Of a stretch of 64,000 nt of DNA, positions 1 to 9,943 are shown piece by piece. The notes beneath the pieces were generated by a model. The model saw nothing but the letters and a program-made list of their open reading frames with translations, did no database searches and was not told the origin of the DNA. Source of the DNA: Kalmanozyma brasiliensis GHG001 (Eukaryota > Basidiomycota > Ustilaginomycetes > Ustilaginales); NCBI RefSeq assembly GCF_000497045.1, contig NW_015961990.1, positions 1-64,000 on the forward strand, given 5' to 3'. Made by a program: the position numbers and the translations under genes. Within the stretch, counting starts at the first letter, position 1; each line of letters begins with the position of its first letter.

Positions 1-855
1 GTCTTGCCTTTGTAGCTGACCGCCTTGCTGCTTGTATCAGACCGTCTTCCAGATGGTGCCCTCTGCCTGCCAGATGGAAATTGCCAGGAAATCCAAAATG
101 AATACAATGCATCTCTAGTTTTGAAGCTGACCGCCTTCCTGCCAATTCAATTTCCCGACTTGAAATTTCAATTGGACCGTCTTGCCAGGCCACTGACGCA
201 CCAACATCATTCTACCGTTGCCATAAAACCCTAACCCTTGCCTCCACCTTTTCCGCCCAAGTTGAAATCCAATTTCATTCTGGCGCAGCACTGGACCAGT
301 CTCCATTTTTGTTCCGGCACCCAAGTTTCAAACTGCGTCGCCCTCAAATTTGGCAGGCAAATATTTCCGTCACCCGCCAAGCCGGACAACGGCCTAGGGC
401 TAGGTTGGCAGCTTGCGGTGAGACGGTGGTGCATTGTTCTGCCTTGTCAGACGCCTCCTGCTTGTTGCTCCAGCTCCACACACACACCATATACACTTGG
501 TTGCATCCCACAGACAGCCACACAGCCTCTGCTGGCCTGGCCATCAATGTGTGCAGCATTGCAAGCAATTGCAGATTGTGCCTGTGTTCATTGCTACTCA
601 GCTGCTGCATTCCATGGTCTCACACAAAACAAGCTCTGTGACTCAAACACACATCAACCATCTGTGCAGCATCACGAGGGAAGTTTAAAAATTCATACCA
701 ACTTGGGCATAGCTGTGCAGGCGCGCAAGAGTTGCAGCCAGTTCTTCGAAGCTGAATGCCCATGTGATATTGCGGAGACGAGAACCAGAAGCAAGGAGCG
801 ATGCAAAACAAATTGTCTAAAAGAATGATGTATCTATCTATCTATGTACATAGCG
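1..855. other. left-edge non-coding stretch with degenerate repeats
   Basis: I see no convincing gene here. The first 200 bases contain a degenerate direct repeat: AGCTGACCGCCTTGCTG at 14-30 recurs as AGCTGACCGCCTTCCTG at 125-141. A GACCGTCTT-type word follows each copy, near 50 and near 175. There is a short CA run at about 476-488 and a TATC run at about 831-845, the latter just beyond the stop of the mannosyltransferase gene on the minus strand. The open frames present (for example plus strand 238-828) show no domain or biased composition and look accidental. This may be decayed repeat DNA or simply the 3' region of the minus-strand gene. Confidence 0.4.
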
Positions 856-2295
856 CTATAACGGCTTCCAGCCGCGTCGAAGTGCCTCCGCGCAGTCGTC
901 CTTCTTGCGACCGATCTCGACGAAAAAGCCGAAGAGCGAGTGGCTGATCAAATCTTGCCAGATGCGACTCCAGATATTGACGATGTTGGAGCGCATGATC
1001 CAGTCGTACATGAGGTAGTCGCGCCATTGATAGGTGGCTACGACTCGCGGGTTGACAAAGATCTGCGGGCGCTGCTTGCTGCGGACGTGAATGTCGTAGC
1101 TGGGAAGGAGGCACTCGGAGGCGAGGCATTCGGGATGCGTGCGGAAGCGAATCGGGCCGTCGTCTACACCAGGTTGTGCTGTCGAGTTCGACGTTGGAAG
1201 GAACCATTTTGCGTCGAAGATGGTCATGCCGTTCCAGCAGGCGTTGACTGGGATGAGCTCGCCTTTGCGCAATCGAGCAATGTCCGATTCGAGGTGGAAG
1301 TACGGCCAGAGCGGCGTTTGTCGATTGCCCTCGACATCGCGCATGACCCAGGTGTCGTAGAAGCCGAGCGGCAGGTAATCGAGACCGCAGACCTGGTCGA
1401 ATCGCCCGCCGTTTGTCGAAAAGAGCTCGAGTACCGATTCTGGGCGGAAAAAGATGTCGTTCAACCAGAGTAGCTTGGAGAATGTGCGACCGTGGAGACC
1501 GTGAACGCCCGACTGTATTGGGTTGAGCGCTTCGTTCCTGATGAGAGCCAGTCGCTCGATTCGGTCCATGTCGTTCCTGCGGTTGTTGTCGAGCATGCGG
1601 ATGCTGTTCTGGATGCCGCGAAGGTGAAGCTCGCGTTCGAACTGCGACAAGAGCTGCTTGGTGCGATCGTGCGAGTTGCTCTCGTATATCGAAATGAAAA
1701 CGTTCTCCTCACCGAGGTGGTGGACGACTTGGAGCAGGTTGTCCGAGAAGGCAGGGAAAAGATGCTCCGAGTTGTAGAGGTTGACGGCAATGAAAACGGT
1801 CTCGTTGTTGCTATTGCGAGGGTACGAGTCGAGGTCGGGAAGCGAATGATGATGATTGACGGTGAAGGTGCGCCATGCGACGGTGCATAGCAGAGCAGTG
1901 AGCAGGGCGGCTTTGAGGTTGTCGCGGCTTGCATTGCTCTTGGAAAGGTACCGTGATGCGACGGCGGCTAGTGTTGATGTGGTTGCGACAGGCAGGCCGA
2001 TCCAGACGACGGCGAGAAAGATATGTAGTGTCGAGAACATGCGAAAGTAGATGTGCGCAATGATGGAGACGAGCAAAGGAAGGCCGACAAGAGTAGGGAC
2101 CAGCCCTGTTGTCGAGGAGTCGGCCAAGCCGCCTAGACGTCGTGCCCATGGTGTTGCAGACCAGTAGTGATGCTTGGAAGGCGTCGGATAAAGGAGGTCG
2201 CAGTCATCGTAGTCGCCGTGTTGAGAGCATGGAAGGCCCTCCGCCTGCAACGGAAGCAGAGGCACCTTCTGCGAATGTGGTTGTTGATGAAGCAT
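856..2295 (-). CDS. CAP59/CMT1-family alpha-mannosyltransferase-like protein
   Basis: This is a 479-residue protein resembling the fungal capsule-associated CAP59/cryptococcal mannosyltransferase 1 family. Those are Golgi or secretory-pathway glycosyltransferases that add mannose to surface glycans. Hydrophobic stretches at about 64-83, 86-105 and 126-142 would anchor it as a membrane protein. The conserved part starts near residue 165 (VFIAVNLYNSEHLFPAF), followed by an ENVFISIYES block, a LLWLNDIFF motif near 276-283 (the family's acidic sugar-nucleotide region), CGLDYLP and YDTWVMRD (303-320), NACWNGMTIFDA (351-362), and a C-terminal SECLL/NPRVVATYQW segment. I used the first ATG; the first 85 residues are poorly conserved in appearance, so the true start could be the Met near residue 86. 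The donor and acceptor sugars cannot be read from the sequence. Confidence 0.85.
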   Translation of the reverse strand: MLHQQPHSQKVPLLPLQAEGLPCSQHGDYDDCDLLYPTPSKHHYWSATPWARRLGGLADSSTTGLVPTLVGLPLLVSIIAHIYFRMFSTLHIFLAVVWIGLPVATTSTLAAVASRYLSKSNASRDNLKAALLTALLCTVAWRTFTVNHHHSLPDLDSYPRNSNNETVFIAVNLYNSEHLFPAFSDNLLQVVHHLGEENVFISIYESNSHDRTKQLLSQFERELHLRGIQNSIRMLDNNRRNDMDRIERLALIRNEALNPIQSGVHGLHGRTFSKLLWLNDIFFRPESVLELFSTNGGRFDQVCGLDYLPLGFYDTWVMRDVEGNRQTPLWPYFHLESDIARLRKGELIPVNACWNGMTIFDAKWFLPTSNSTAQPGVDDGPIRFRTHPECLASECLLPSYDIHVRSKQRPQIFVNPRVVATYQWRDYLMYDWIMRSNIVNIWSRIWQDLISHSLFGFFVEIGRKKDDCAEALRRGWKPL

Positions 2296-4189
2296 TGGGT
2301 GACCACCACGACGACGGCGACGAGAGCGAGAGGTGGTGGGAGGAGAAGAGGCGGAGGAGGATCAAATGATGAAACGCATTTGACCGGATCGACACGCAGG
2401 TCAACAGGCTGATCAACGCCGTTGGAGTACACCGGGCTGTGGGGCGGACCAAAAGGCGGGAGAGCTTGACTGCATTCGAGGGGCAAGGGTGCGCAGGGTC
2501 GAGCGTACAAACTTTGTGGGTCCAGAAGGTCGGTGGACCTGGAAGCTCAGAGGACGAGAACAATAAGTTATGCATGTAAAGCTGCAGCTGGTTGACAAGG
2601 CTTCGTGCACGCCGAGGTGACGCAAAGCTTTCAAGGGATTAGAGGACACACAGACACACACGGTCGGGCATGCTCGGTGGTGCATGTCTTTGACTTGCTG
2701 GTCCTGCCGAAGAAGGAGTGATAAGAGTTCAGCGACGCAACTCCGCCAGACTGCTTGGTTTCCCCATCTTTTGGGCGAGGGAGCTTTCGATTTCGGGGTC
2801 TTGCCAAGCTGCTTGAGAGGTTCGGCAAGCTGGCAAGAAGGAATTCGACGCAGCGAAGAAGGACAGCAAGGACAGGTGTGCATGAAACGCTTGTTTTGTT
2901 TTCTGCGCACTGTGCCGACCGGCAGCGAAATGCACAGGCACATGCACGCACCCACGCAGGAGAAGGTCAAGAAGAATGGCAAAACAAGGCTGTGCCCTGC
3001 CGTGCTGGCTCAATTGCCACAGAGCAACATTCTCTCCATCAACGTGCCTAGACGCCGCTCGCTTAGCAGCTGCGTCGATTTTCTTCTCGCAGTTTTGACA
3101 GGCGATCCAACGAGCGCCCCCCGCGCCCTCGATTTTGAAATTTTGGAATTTAGAGCTCAGGTTGTCTGTGGCAGGAAACCGCGACTCGAGCCAGAAAACC
3201 GAAGCAAAATCGCACAACAAGGCTCGAGCTCCGCGTGCTCAACGCTCGAAAACGTGGGCGAAAATCATTTAAGGCTTGACGCCGAGGAATTCCGCTTATT
3301 GACGAGGCAAACGACCAGTCTAGCTGGCACGCAGAGGAGATAGAGGTGTTTGCCCTGCACAATGGAGACGCGCTTTCCTTGCGTCTGAATCAAAACTTTT
3401 CGGCCGCCGGTTGAGAGCATTGTTGTTCGAGCGGAAACATCCTCTGAGCCTCGACGTCAGTGACGTGAAAGGGCAATACGATCATTCGATATGTTCATGG
3501 CACTCTGGCGACTGGCGGCATGCACCTTAGCATACGAAGCTGCCGTCTTGCGTCGCAACTTGCTAGCACGTCTCTTCTCCTCAGTCGGCGCTTGAAACTG
3601 CTTGCGCCGGTCAACTTTTTCGCACTTTTCTTGTGGGAGTGACGATATGGAAGGGGGCAACCGTCTCAATGTCTGTCGTCAGAGGACTTCTCGCTCATTG
3701 CAATCATGACGATTGCATGTGATCCTTATCATAATGATTCCTAGCTCGAATCGTGTGTCGCGTTTGCGTCTGACCCAAAAGACTGGTACCAATCGAATGG
3801 GTGCCACGAGCATGTAGACGACGCACCAGCCCCTGCAGTGGCTCACGTCCGGACCTCCCACGGGTCCTTCGATCCGCGCAGGGTCCTTTGCTTGTCATTC
3901 CCCAACTGTCGACTCGCCAGCGCGGGGGTCCGCCGTCGACCTGGACCTGCATCTCATTATCCAGGCGCACACACGCATCGCCATTGTTCAGAGGAGACCT
4001 TGGCCACCCGAGCGACGAATCTGCTCGATGTTGGCACGCTCCTGAGTACCTGATAACGTGACTCCTGCAGGGTCTCTGCGCAATGTGGTCGAGCTCAGTA
4101 ACGCTGCCGGGTTCTTTCGACTCTCGCGCATTCACGAATCCGAACGAGTCGAATGCAAGTGTATGTCTATTGTCACACGAACGGACCAA
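2296..4189. other. 1.9 kb intergenic region
   Basis: This stretch contains the promoter of the minus-strand mannosyltransferase gene and the 3' flank of the minus-strand MFS gene. Open frames on both strands (for example plus strand 2684-3343 and minus strand 2413-2982) lack recognisable domains and overlap each other in several frames, so I do not call them. A short CA run sits near 2647-2660. I see no RNA gene or mobile element. Confidence 0.4.
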
Positions 4190-5878
4190 TCATGCCGCTG
4201 ACTCGGGAACAGCCGTGGAAGCGTCGGCTGACGAGTGCGAGTCCTCCCTCTCGACTGTGCCACCTGGTGGGACACGCGCTCCGATTGGGGCCTCTCTGCC
4301 CATCTCTTTTGTCGTCGCAGGTCCGCTCGCGTCTGTCTTTGCTGCCGCCTCGGCTGCTGCAGCTGCCTCCTTTCGTTGCCTAACCTGTTCACGGAGCTTG
4401 CCGCCGTGAATGTAGAGGAAAAGCGGCACAGGTGTCAAGAGCAGCGCGAGGCCTCCCAGCAAGCTCGTCGCCCCTTGCACCGTGATGCCTCGACACATTT
4501 GGCGCGTGAACAGCGGCAATGCTGCTGCTAGCGCAGATCGACAGAAGCCTGCTGCGGCCAGCACACTTGGAGCCGAAGGACCGCCGTACGCTACAAGATA
4601 GGGAATGAGCGACGTGAACGCCGACATCGATCCAGCACATAGCAAGACGATGCCGATTGCCGGTACGATCCAGTGAATGTCTGTGTTCGGATGAGCAAGG
4701 AAAAGTACTGAGGTCAGCGTCGTTTGAAATCAGAGTCGACAGGATCAGAGAGCAATGTACTTACTCGTAAACGGCACGGTCCAAGCGAATAAGAACAGCC
4801 CTACCGGCGCAAGTGAGCATCCGTATATCGAATGGATGAGCGATGTCTCGGGTGGCAGCATCACTTCGCCTCTCTTGGCCCGAAGCCGTCGATTGATGGC
4901 CCCTTGAATGAACAGATAGTTCGCCGACGCCATTGCGAATCCGATGAATAGCGTAATGTAGATCAACCCTATCGATTCGGCCTGGAAGCCTCGGATGGTG
5001 ACGAAGGCTAACGGGATGATGACGAAGAAGTCGTAGATGATGGCGTACAGCAGCGACGTGTAGATGGAGACTACCAGCACCACGCGGTCGGTCAGCAGCC
5101 ATTGGAAGGGCAGCTTGATCGATCGCACCACTGCATTGCCAAAGGACCTCGACTTGTGGGACAACTGAGATGCCAGCGATCCCTTGACCTTTTCGCTGAC
5201 GGGTAAGCTTGGATCTCGCACTCCATACTTGGCATCGTGCAACCGCTTGAGTCGTGGATGGTCCGTCTCGGGCGCGAAAAGGACGCTGATCACAGTGACG
5301 ACGCCGACGAGAATCGCTTGATGCCTCAAGTTCCATCGCCATCCTGCTCGCTCGTTGACGAAGGCGCCGATGAGACCTCCCAGTGCTGGACCTGCGAATG
5401 CTGAAAAGCCGTAGCATGTGAAGAAGGGCGGATAAGTCACTGGAGTCGCCATGTCGCTGTACGATGCTGGTACATTGTTGAGTGCCGATGCGCCCGCTAT
5501 ACTGCTGAGGAGTCGGAAAGCGAGAATGCTGCCAAGGTTGTTCGATTCCGAGACGACGAAGCAGCAGGCTGTGAAAATGATCCACGAGACGACGTAGACG
5601 GGCCGTTTACCATTCGTCTGAGCGAGCGGGCCCATGAGCAGTGGTCCGAGGGCGAAGCCCAGGACGTAGAGCGACAGACCAAGAGTGACGACCTCGGCGC
5701 TGGCGTTGAATTGTCGCTGCAGCGAATTGGCTGACAAGGCGAAGGATGTCGACAGGTAGGTGTAAGACAACACCATCGAGCCAAGAATCAGGGTGACTCT
5801 AGTCTTCTTGCGGGCCGTCCATTCCCGTGGGTTCTCCACGGGAGGTATTGCAGACTCTGATTCCGTCTTTGTGCTCAT
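4190..5878 (-). CDS. MFS transporter, drug:H+ antiporter-like, two exons
   Basis: This is a major facilitator superfamily transporter of about 534 residues. On the minus strand exon 1 is 5878-4765 and exon 2 is 4680-4190. The intron 4764-4681 has a GTAAGT donor and a CAG acceptor and joins ...VPFTN to IHWIVPAIGIV, restoring a transmembrane helix. The start is the first ATG (MSTKTESES); the frame stays open upstream, but only from a GTG. Typical features are a hydrophilic N-tail, LGPLLMGPLAQTNGKRPVY (motif A between TM2 and TM3), about 12 hydrophobic segments, a long cytosolic loop after TM6, and a hydrophilic Ala/Glu/Lys-rich C-tail. It resembles the DHA1 (polyamine/multidrug) class, but the substrate cannot be inferred. 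It is transcribed divergently from the sulfur transporter at 6930. Confidence 0.85.
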
Positions 5879-6929
5879 TGTGCTGTTCTGCGTGCGCAGC
5901 TGTGATCGTGTTCTGTGCGGAGGCTTTCTATGTGATTGTGTCGTGTCTATGTCGAGCACTCTTGTGCAAGTCCAAGCGTAATTGTAGGTCGGCGTTCGAT
6001 CGGCTCAGCGTCAGAGCTTGTTCGAGGAATGGACGGGACTGTACTGCTGCTCGTCGGCCCTTCTGTGATCGACGATGCGCTCGAGGGTTCAGATTGATGG
6101 CTGAGTGATCGATCGAAGGGGTGACGGCCGGCGTTGGCTCTTCCTTGGTCTCTTCAAGCGCGATCCATCTTGCCAGGGTCTTTCTATACGGTCGCGGAAG
6201 AGCGAGCGACAAAGGTGCTAGGAGAGCAGATAGACATGCGTGACGCAGCCTTCTGTTCTGCTACTCGGGCGCCGGTTCGGGATAAGAAGTGAGAGGGAGG
6301 ACAAAGAGCAACACGACGCTCGAAGACGGGAAACAAAGCTCATCGCGGCGAAAGCCAAGATAGACAGCCGAACATACGATATTTCCGCTCGGTCGGCTTC
6401 ATTCACGGCGGCGGCCGCGGCATTAGCTATTCGAGCCGGCTTTGCTCGCAAGTATCTGGTCCGACTACTACACTCTCGAGCTCGGGCTTGAAACGTTCTC
6501 AGCGCTGTCAAGTCGAGATTGCACCGGCTCCTTTCCGTCCACCTCGGCATCCGCTGCAGGTCCACGACGAACAAAAGTGAAATCTCGGACTCCGCGAGGA
6601 TGATGGCCCTTTTCGATTTGTGTTGCTCTTTCCGGTGACGCGCGCCACGGACAAGGAACCGGCAGAAGCACAGTTTCCCCTTTGGCTGTTTTTGAATAGC
6701 CGGATCAGTCGGCGCTGTCGGGGATGGTGTCGAATCGACACGATCCGCGCCCGATCAGCCTTTCTCTCAGCCGTGTGTGTGTGTGTCGTCCATTCTCGAA
6801 AGGGTCCAAAGCGAGCCAGCTCGTCAGGGTCCGAGATCATACATCTTCTTCCTCCGTCCTCCTCTAGGATTGAGTTCACAATCTTGACAGCTCGATTCTC
6901 GATTACGCCAAGACGAAGCATCGTTCAAG
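5879..6929. promoter_or_regulatory. divergent intergenic region, MFS gene and YeeE-like gene
   Basis: About 1.05 kb separates the divergent starts at 5878 (minus) and 6930 (plus), so it should hold both promoters. Visible features are a (GT)n run at about 6773-6787 and several degenerate GATCGA-type words near 6000 and 6100. No open frame here has protein-like character. I cannot assign specific factor-binding sites. Confidence 0.4.
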
Positions 6930-8335
6930 ATGACGGCGGGCTTGGCCGACTGCACGCCCTTTCACAGCCTCGCTGGCGGGCTGATGATGGCTTCATCGTT
7001 ACATACGCTGCTGTCAAAGTCAGGAATGGTCCTCGGCATCTCGGGCTTCTTTCATTCAACCGTGTCGTCGACCCTGGGAGCAATCAAGGGCGATCCATCT
7101 GCATCGCAATCTTCAATCTTCCCGCTTGCTGCTCGATACTTCACGGCAGGCATCTTGACCGGGGGCGTCATCCTTGGTCTGTCCCGCAATTGGGTCGAGG
7201 CCGGGCTCGGCGTGTCGATTCTGGACGACGTCACCAATGTCCATCGCGCTTCCCTGCTCAAATTGGCCGGGCTCGGCGCGATGGTAGGATTCGGCACCAA
7301 GGTAAGTGTCTTTCTAGTCGTCCATGAATCTGTAGCAAACGAGACCGACTGACGACTCCTTCATTTCCTTTGAGCTTCCTCAGCTGGGCAACGGTTGCAC
7401 ATCCGGACACTTCCTTTGCGGGCTTTCGAGGCTGTCACTGAGGTCGCTCGTGGCCACTGCGACCTTCTTTGGTGTTGCTGTCGCGACCCGGGTCACAACG
7501 ACGGCCCCTTCTGCGACCTCATCAGCGGCCATCAAGACTACATTCGCTAGCCATCTTCCAAGCATGTTCCCGCAGCCTGACTTTGGGACGCTCCTCGTAC
7601 TTCAAGCTCCCGCGATCATCTACCGCAGCGTGCCCGGCTTACTCGGAGCCATCGATCCTTCTGCGCCACCACAAGAGAACAGATCGTATCAACTGATCGC
7701 AGCAAGGATCATGGCCTTCTTCGTAGGCATCCACTTCTCCTTCGCCCTCGCCGTCAGTGGGATGATGAGACCGACCAAAGTGCTCGGCTTCCTCTCTTTG
7801 TCGCCCGAGCTCATCTCTTCCGGTGCTTGGGACCCTTCTCTAGCGATGGTAGCTATCGGTGGTATCATCCCTGCCTCGATTGCTTACTTCCGCGAGGTCA
7901 AGCCAAAGCAGGACGAGCTGCGTCGACGCAGCGCTCAGTCCGATTCCAAGAGACCAGCCAAGCTCGACACGCAGCTGCAACCGGAATTGTCGCTCGTCGC
8001 GCCCGAATGGAGAACGCCAGCCAACCCTTCGAAGATCGATCTTCGACTCATCGGCGGATCTGTGCTGTTCGGCCTCGGATGGGGGGCGACCGGACTGGTA
8101 AGTATCTTCAAACAAACGCGATTCGGTGATATCCGCATCAACAACATAGCCGTACTCATTATTGACCGAACGACTTATTCTTCGCTTTGCATTGTAGTGT
8201 CCTGGCCCGGCATTGACATCACTCGCTTCTCTTAGTGTCGAGACAGTCACCCGCAGCAGCTCATCGGGCGTCCTGGACCTGTTCGTCTTCGTCGCTTCCA
8301 TGGCTGTTGGTGGACAGATCGCCAGCTCGCTATGA
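6930..8335 (+). CDS. YeeE/YedE (DUF395)-family sulfur compound transporter, three exons
   Basis: This is an integral membrane protein of about 407 residues. The exons are 6930-7301, 7384-8097 and 8198-8335. Both introns (82 and 100 nt) have GTAAGT donors and lie between codons. The second exon opens with LGNGCTSGH followed by FLCGLSRLS, the hallmark Gly/Cys motif of the YeeE/YedE family. The third exon opens with CPGPALTS, the second hallmark Cys motif, so the two predicted substrate-path cysteines (about C129 and C363) both sit next to splice junctions. The bacterial relatives characterised so far import thiosulfate; a role in thiosulfate or related sulfur uptake is inferred. Exon 1 gives a [10 protein letters not shown] segment typical of the first repeat. 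The gene runs convergently into the bHLH gene 45 bases away. Confidence 0.88.
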
Positions 8336-8380
8336 TCCGTTCAACTTGCAATGCTAACTTTCATTTTCAGGACCATCATG

Positions 8381-9391
8381 CTACGTGCGTTCGCGAGCCT
8401 CGAGCAGTTGTCGATAGAAAAAGTTGCCCGGCGAGAAGCTTTCCCATGGAAACGGCATGGGTGCGACCGCCACCTGTGGCGTCTCGCAAGCGGGCATCAT
8501 TGCCGATGGTGCACCTGGCAGCAATCCAGGAAGAATGCGTTCGAGAGCGGCCAGATCCTCGGCGCTCGTCGTCACATGGGCGAAGTCTGCATTCGTCGAC
8601 GAGGTCTCAAAGTGTGATGCGGCGAATAGACCTGCCGATATGGCGAGCGATGCATCGGCTAGGACATGCGTTGGATCACTTGCCTGCGATTCGATTGAGA
8701 CCATGTCTGTTGCTTGAGCTGGTCCTTCTGACGCCTCGGTGTGGGCTGATTGATTCGTCGATGTTGAACTTGCACGAGCGCGGCTGGCTTGCTGTAGAGA
8801 TGCTAGGTCCTTGCGGATCTCGAGCTCAACACGGGCGAATTCGGCTGAGCTCAAGCTTGGCCCGGCAAGCTGGCTTGGATTGCATCCTGACAGTGTCGAA
8901 ACAGTTTGCTGAAGGTTGGCACATCTGCGCTGTAGAGCCTCGATCTCGAGCAGACACGTCTCGAGATGCTTGGTTTGGCGTTGATGATACGTCGCCGACG
9001 CATTGACAACGACCGTCTTGAACAGCTGCGATGTCGGTAGCTCTTGCAACTCCGGTATGAGATCGGCGAGGTATTGAAGACGTTCGTTAAACGCTTCTCG
9101 TCGCTGCTTCTCTATCACGCTGTGCACGACGCGATCTGCATTGGTGAAGTTTCGCTTCCTCTTTCGCTGTCCTCTTGCCACCGAATCGACAGAAGTATCT
9201 TGCTCGTCGGAAGTTGCAATCGAAGGACGCGTGACAGCTTTTGGACGAGCTGTCGACGAGGAAGGCGATGGATCCGAAGGTTGCGAGAACAGCGAGGCCT
9301 GCTCTGCTCCGATGGCTGGATGAGGCGAGGGGAATGCTTCTTGAATGGCCGTAAAGCTGAGCTCGCTGAAAAGAGATGGTGTCGATGCCAT
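8381..9391 (-). CDS. bHLH transcription factor
   Basis: This is a 336-residue protein with one basic helix-loop-helix domain at about residues 80-142. The basic region contains the His-Glu-Arg triad expected for E-box binding (H90, E94, R98 in VVHSVIEKQRREAFNERL). Helix 1, a loop (ELQELPTSQ) and helix 2 (FKTVVVNASATYHQRQ) follow. A leucine/isoleucine-spaced segment at about 143-165 may extend helix 2 as a zipper. The N-terminus is Ser/Pro-rich with a basic cluster (RGQRKRKR) that could be a nuclear localisation signal. The C-terminal half is Ala/Ser-rich and disordered, ending in an aromatic FPWESFSPGNFFYRQ patch that could be an activation or interaction motif. Target genes cannot be deduced. 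Confidence 0.9.
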   Translation of the reverse strand: MASTPSLFSELSFTAIQEAFPSPHPAIGAEQASLFSQPSDPSPSSSTARPKAVTRPSIATSDEQDTSVDSVARGQRKRKRNFTNADRVVHSVIEKQRREAFNERLQYLADLIPELQELPTSQLFKTVVVNASATYHQRQTKHLETCLLEIEALQRRCANLQQTVSTLSGCNPSQLAGPSLSSAEFARVELEIRKDLASLQQASRARASSTSTNQSAHTEASEGPAQATDMVSIESQASDPTHVLADASLAISAGLFAASHFETSSTNADFAHVTTSAEDLAALERILPGLLPGAPSAMMPACETPQVAVAPMPFPWESFSPGNFFYRQLLEARERT

Positions 9392-9943
9392 ATTCTTGAG
9401 ACTGTGACTCCAAGCAAAGGTCTATTGCAAGGTGGTGAGTATGTATTGACGGCGTTGAACGATGAGGCGAACGACGATATTGACCGGGGGTCAACGGCCT
9501 AATGCACGACCCTTGGGTCTGAGCGCTTCTGAGTGCTTCAGCGAGATACGCCGGTCGGTGGTCGGCCCCGTTGCACCGAAGTGAGCAGTGTTGCTTTGTC
9601 TTCACGACGGCATTACGGCAAGCTCACAAAGGCGGGTTCAGACTTGCGCGGTGCTTTGTTTAGCCTTCTCGATGAGAATGCGGGGAAGTTCATCCGCCAC
9701 AGGGCCCAAGCGCTAACCTCGTGCCTTAGCCGCACTCGGGAACTACAATATCTAATTAGGCGCCATGCGACCCTGCTTTGGCGGCTGCTCCCCCACGCTC
9801 ATTCTGTTCGTTCCTTGACAGCCAAAGTCCGCGGCAATTCCACGCTTCAAACACAGGAGGAATCGACCGAAGCTTGCAATCGTTAGCATTCCGTTTCGCA
9901 ATCAAAGACAAGTGCAACATGAGAAAGAATGGAGCGAGATGGA
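9392..9943. other. intergenic region, bHLH promoter and transporter 3' flank
   Basis: This 0.55 kb region holds the promoter of the minus-strand bHLH gene and the 3' end region of the minus-strand sugar transporter. The open frames across it have no recognisable content. Nothing else is supported. Confidence 0.4.

Noticed and set aside
238..828. 196-codon open frame at the left edge, plus strand
   Set aside because: No recognisable domain, composition unlike the neighbouring genes, and other frames overlap it on both strands.
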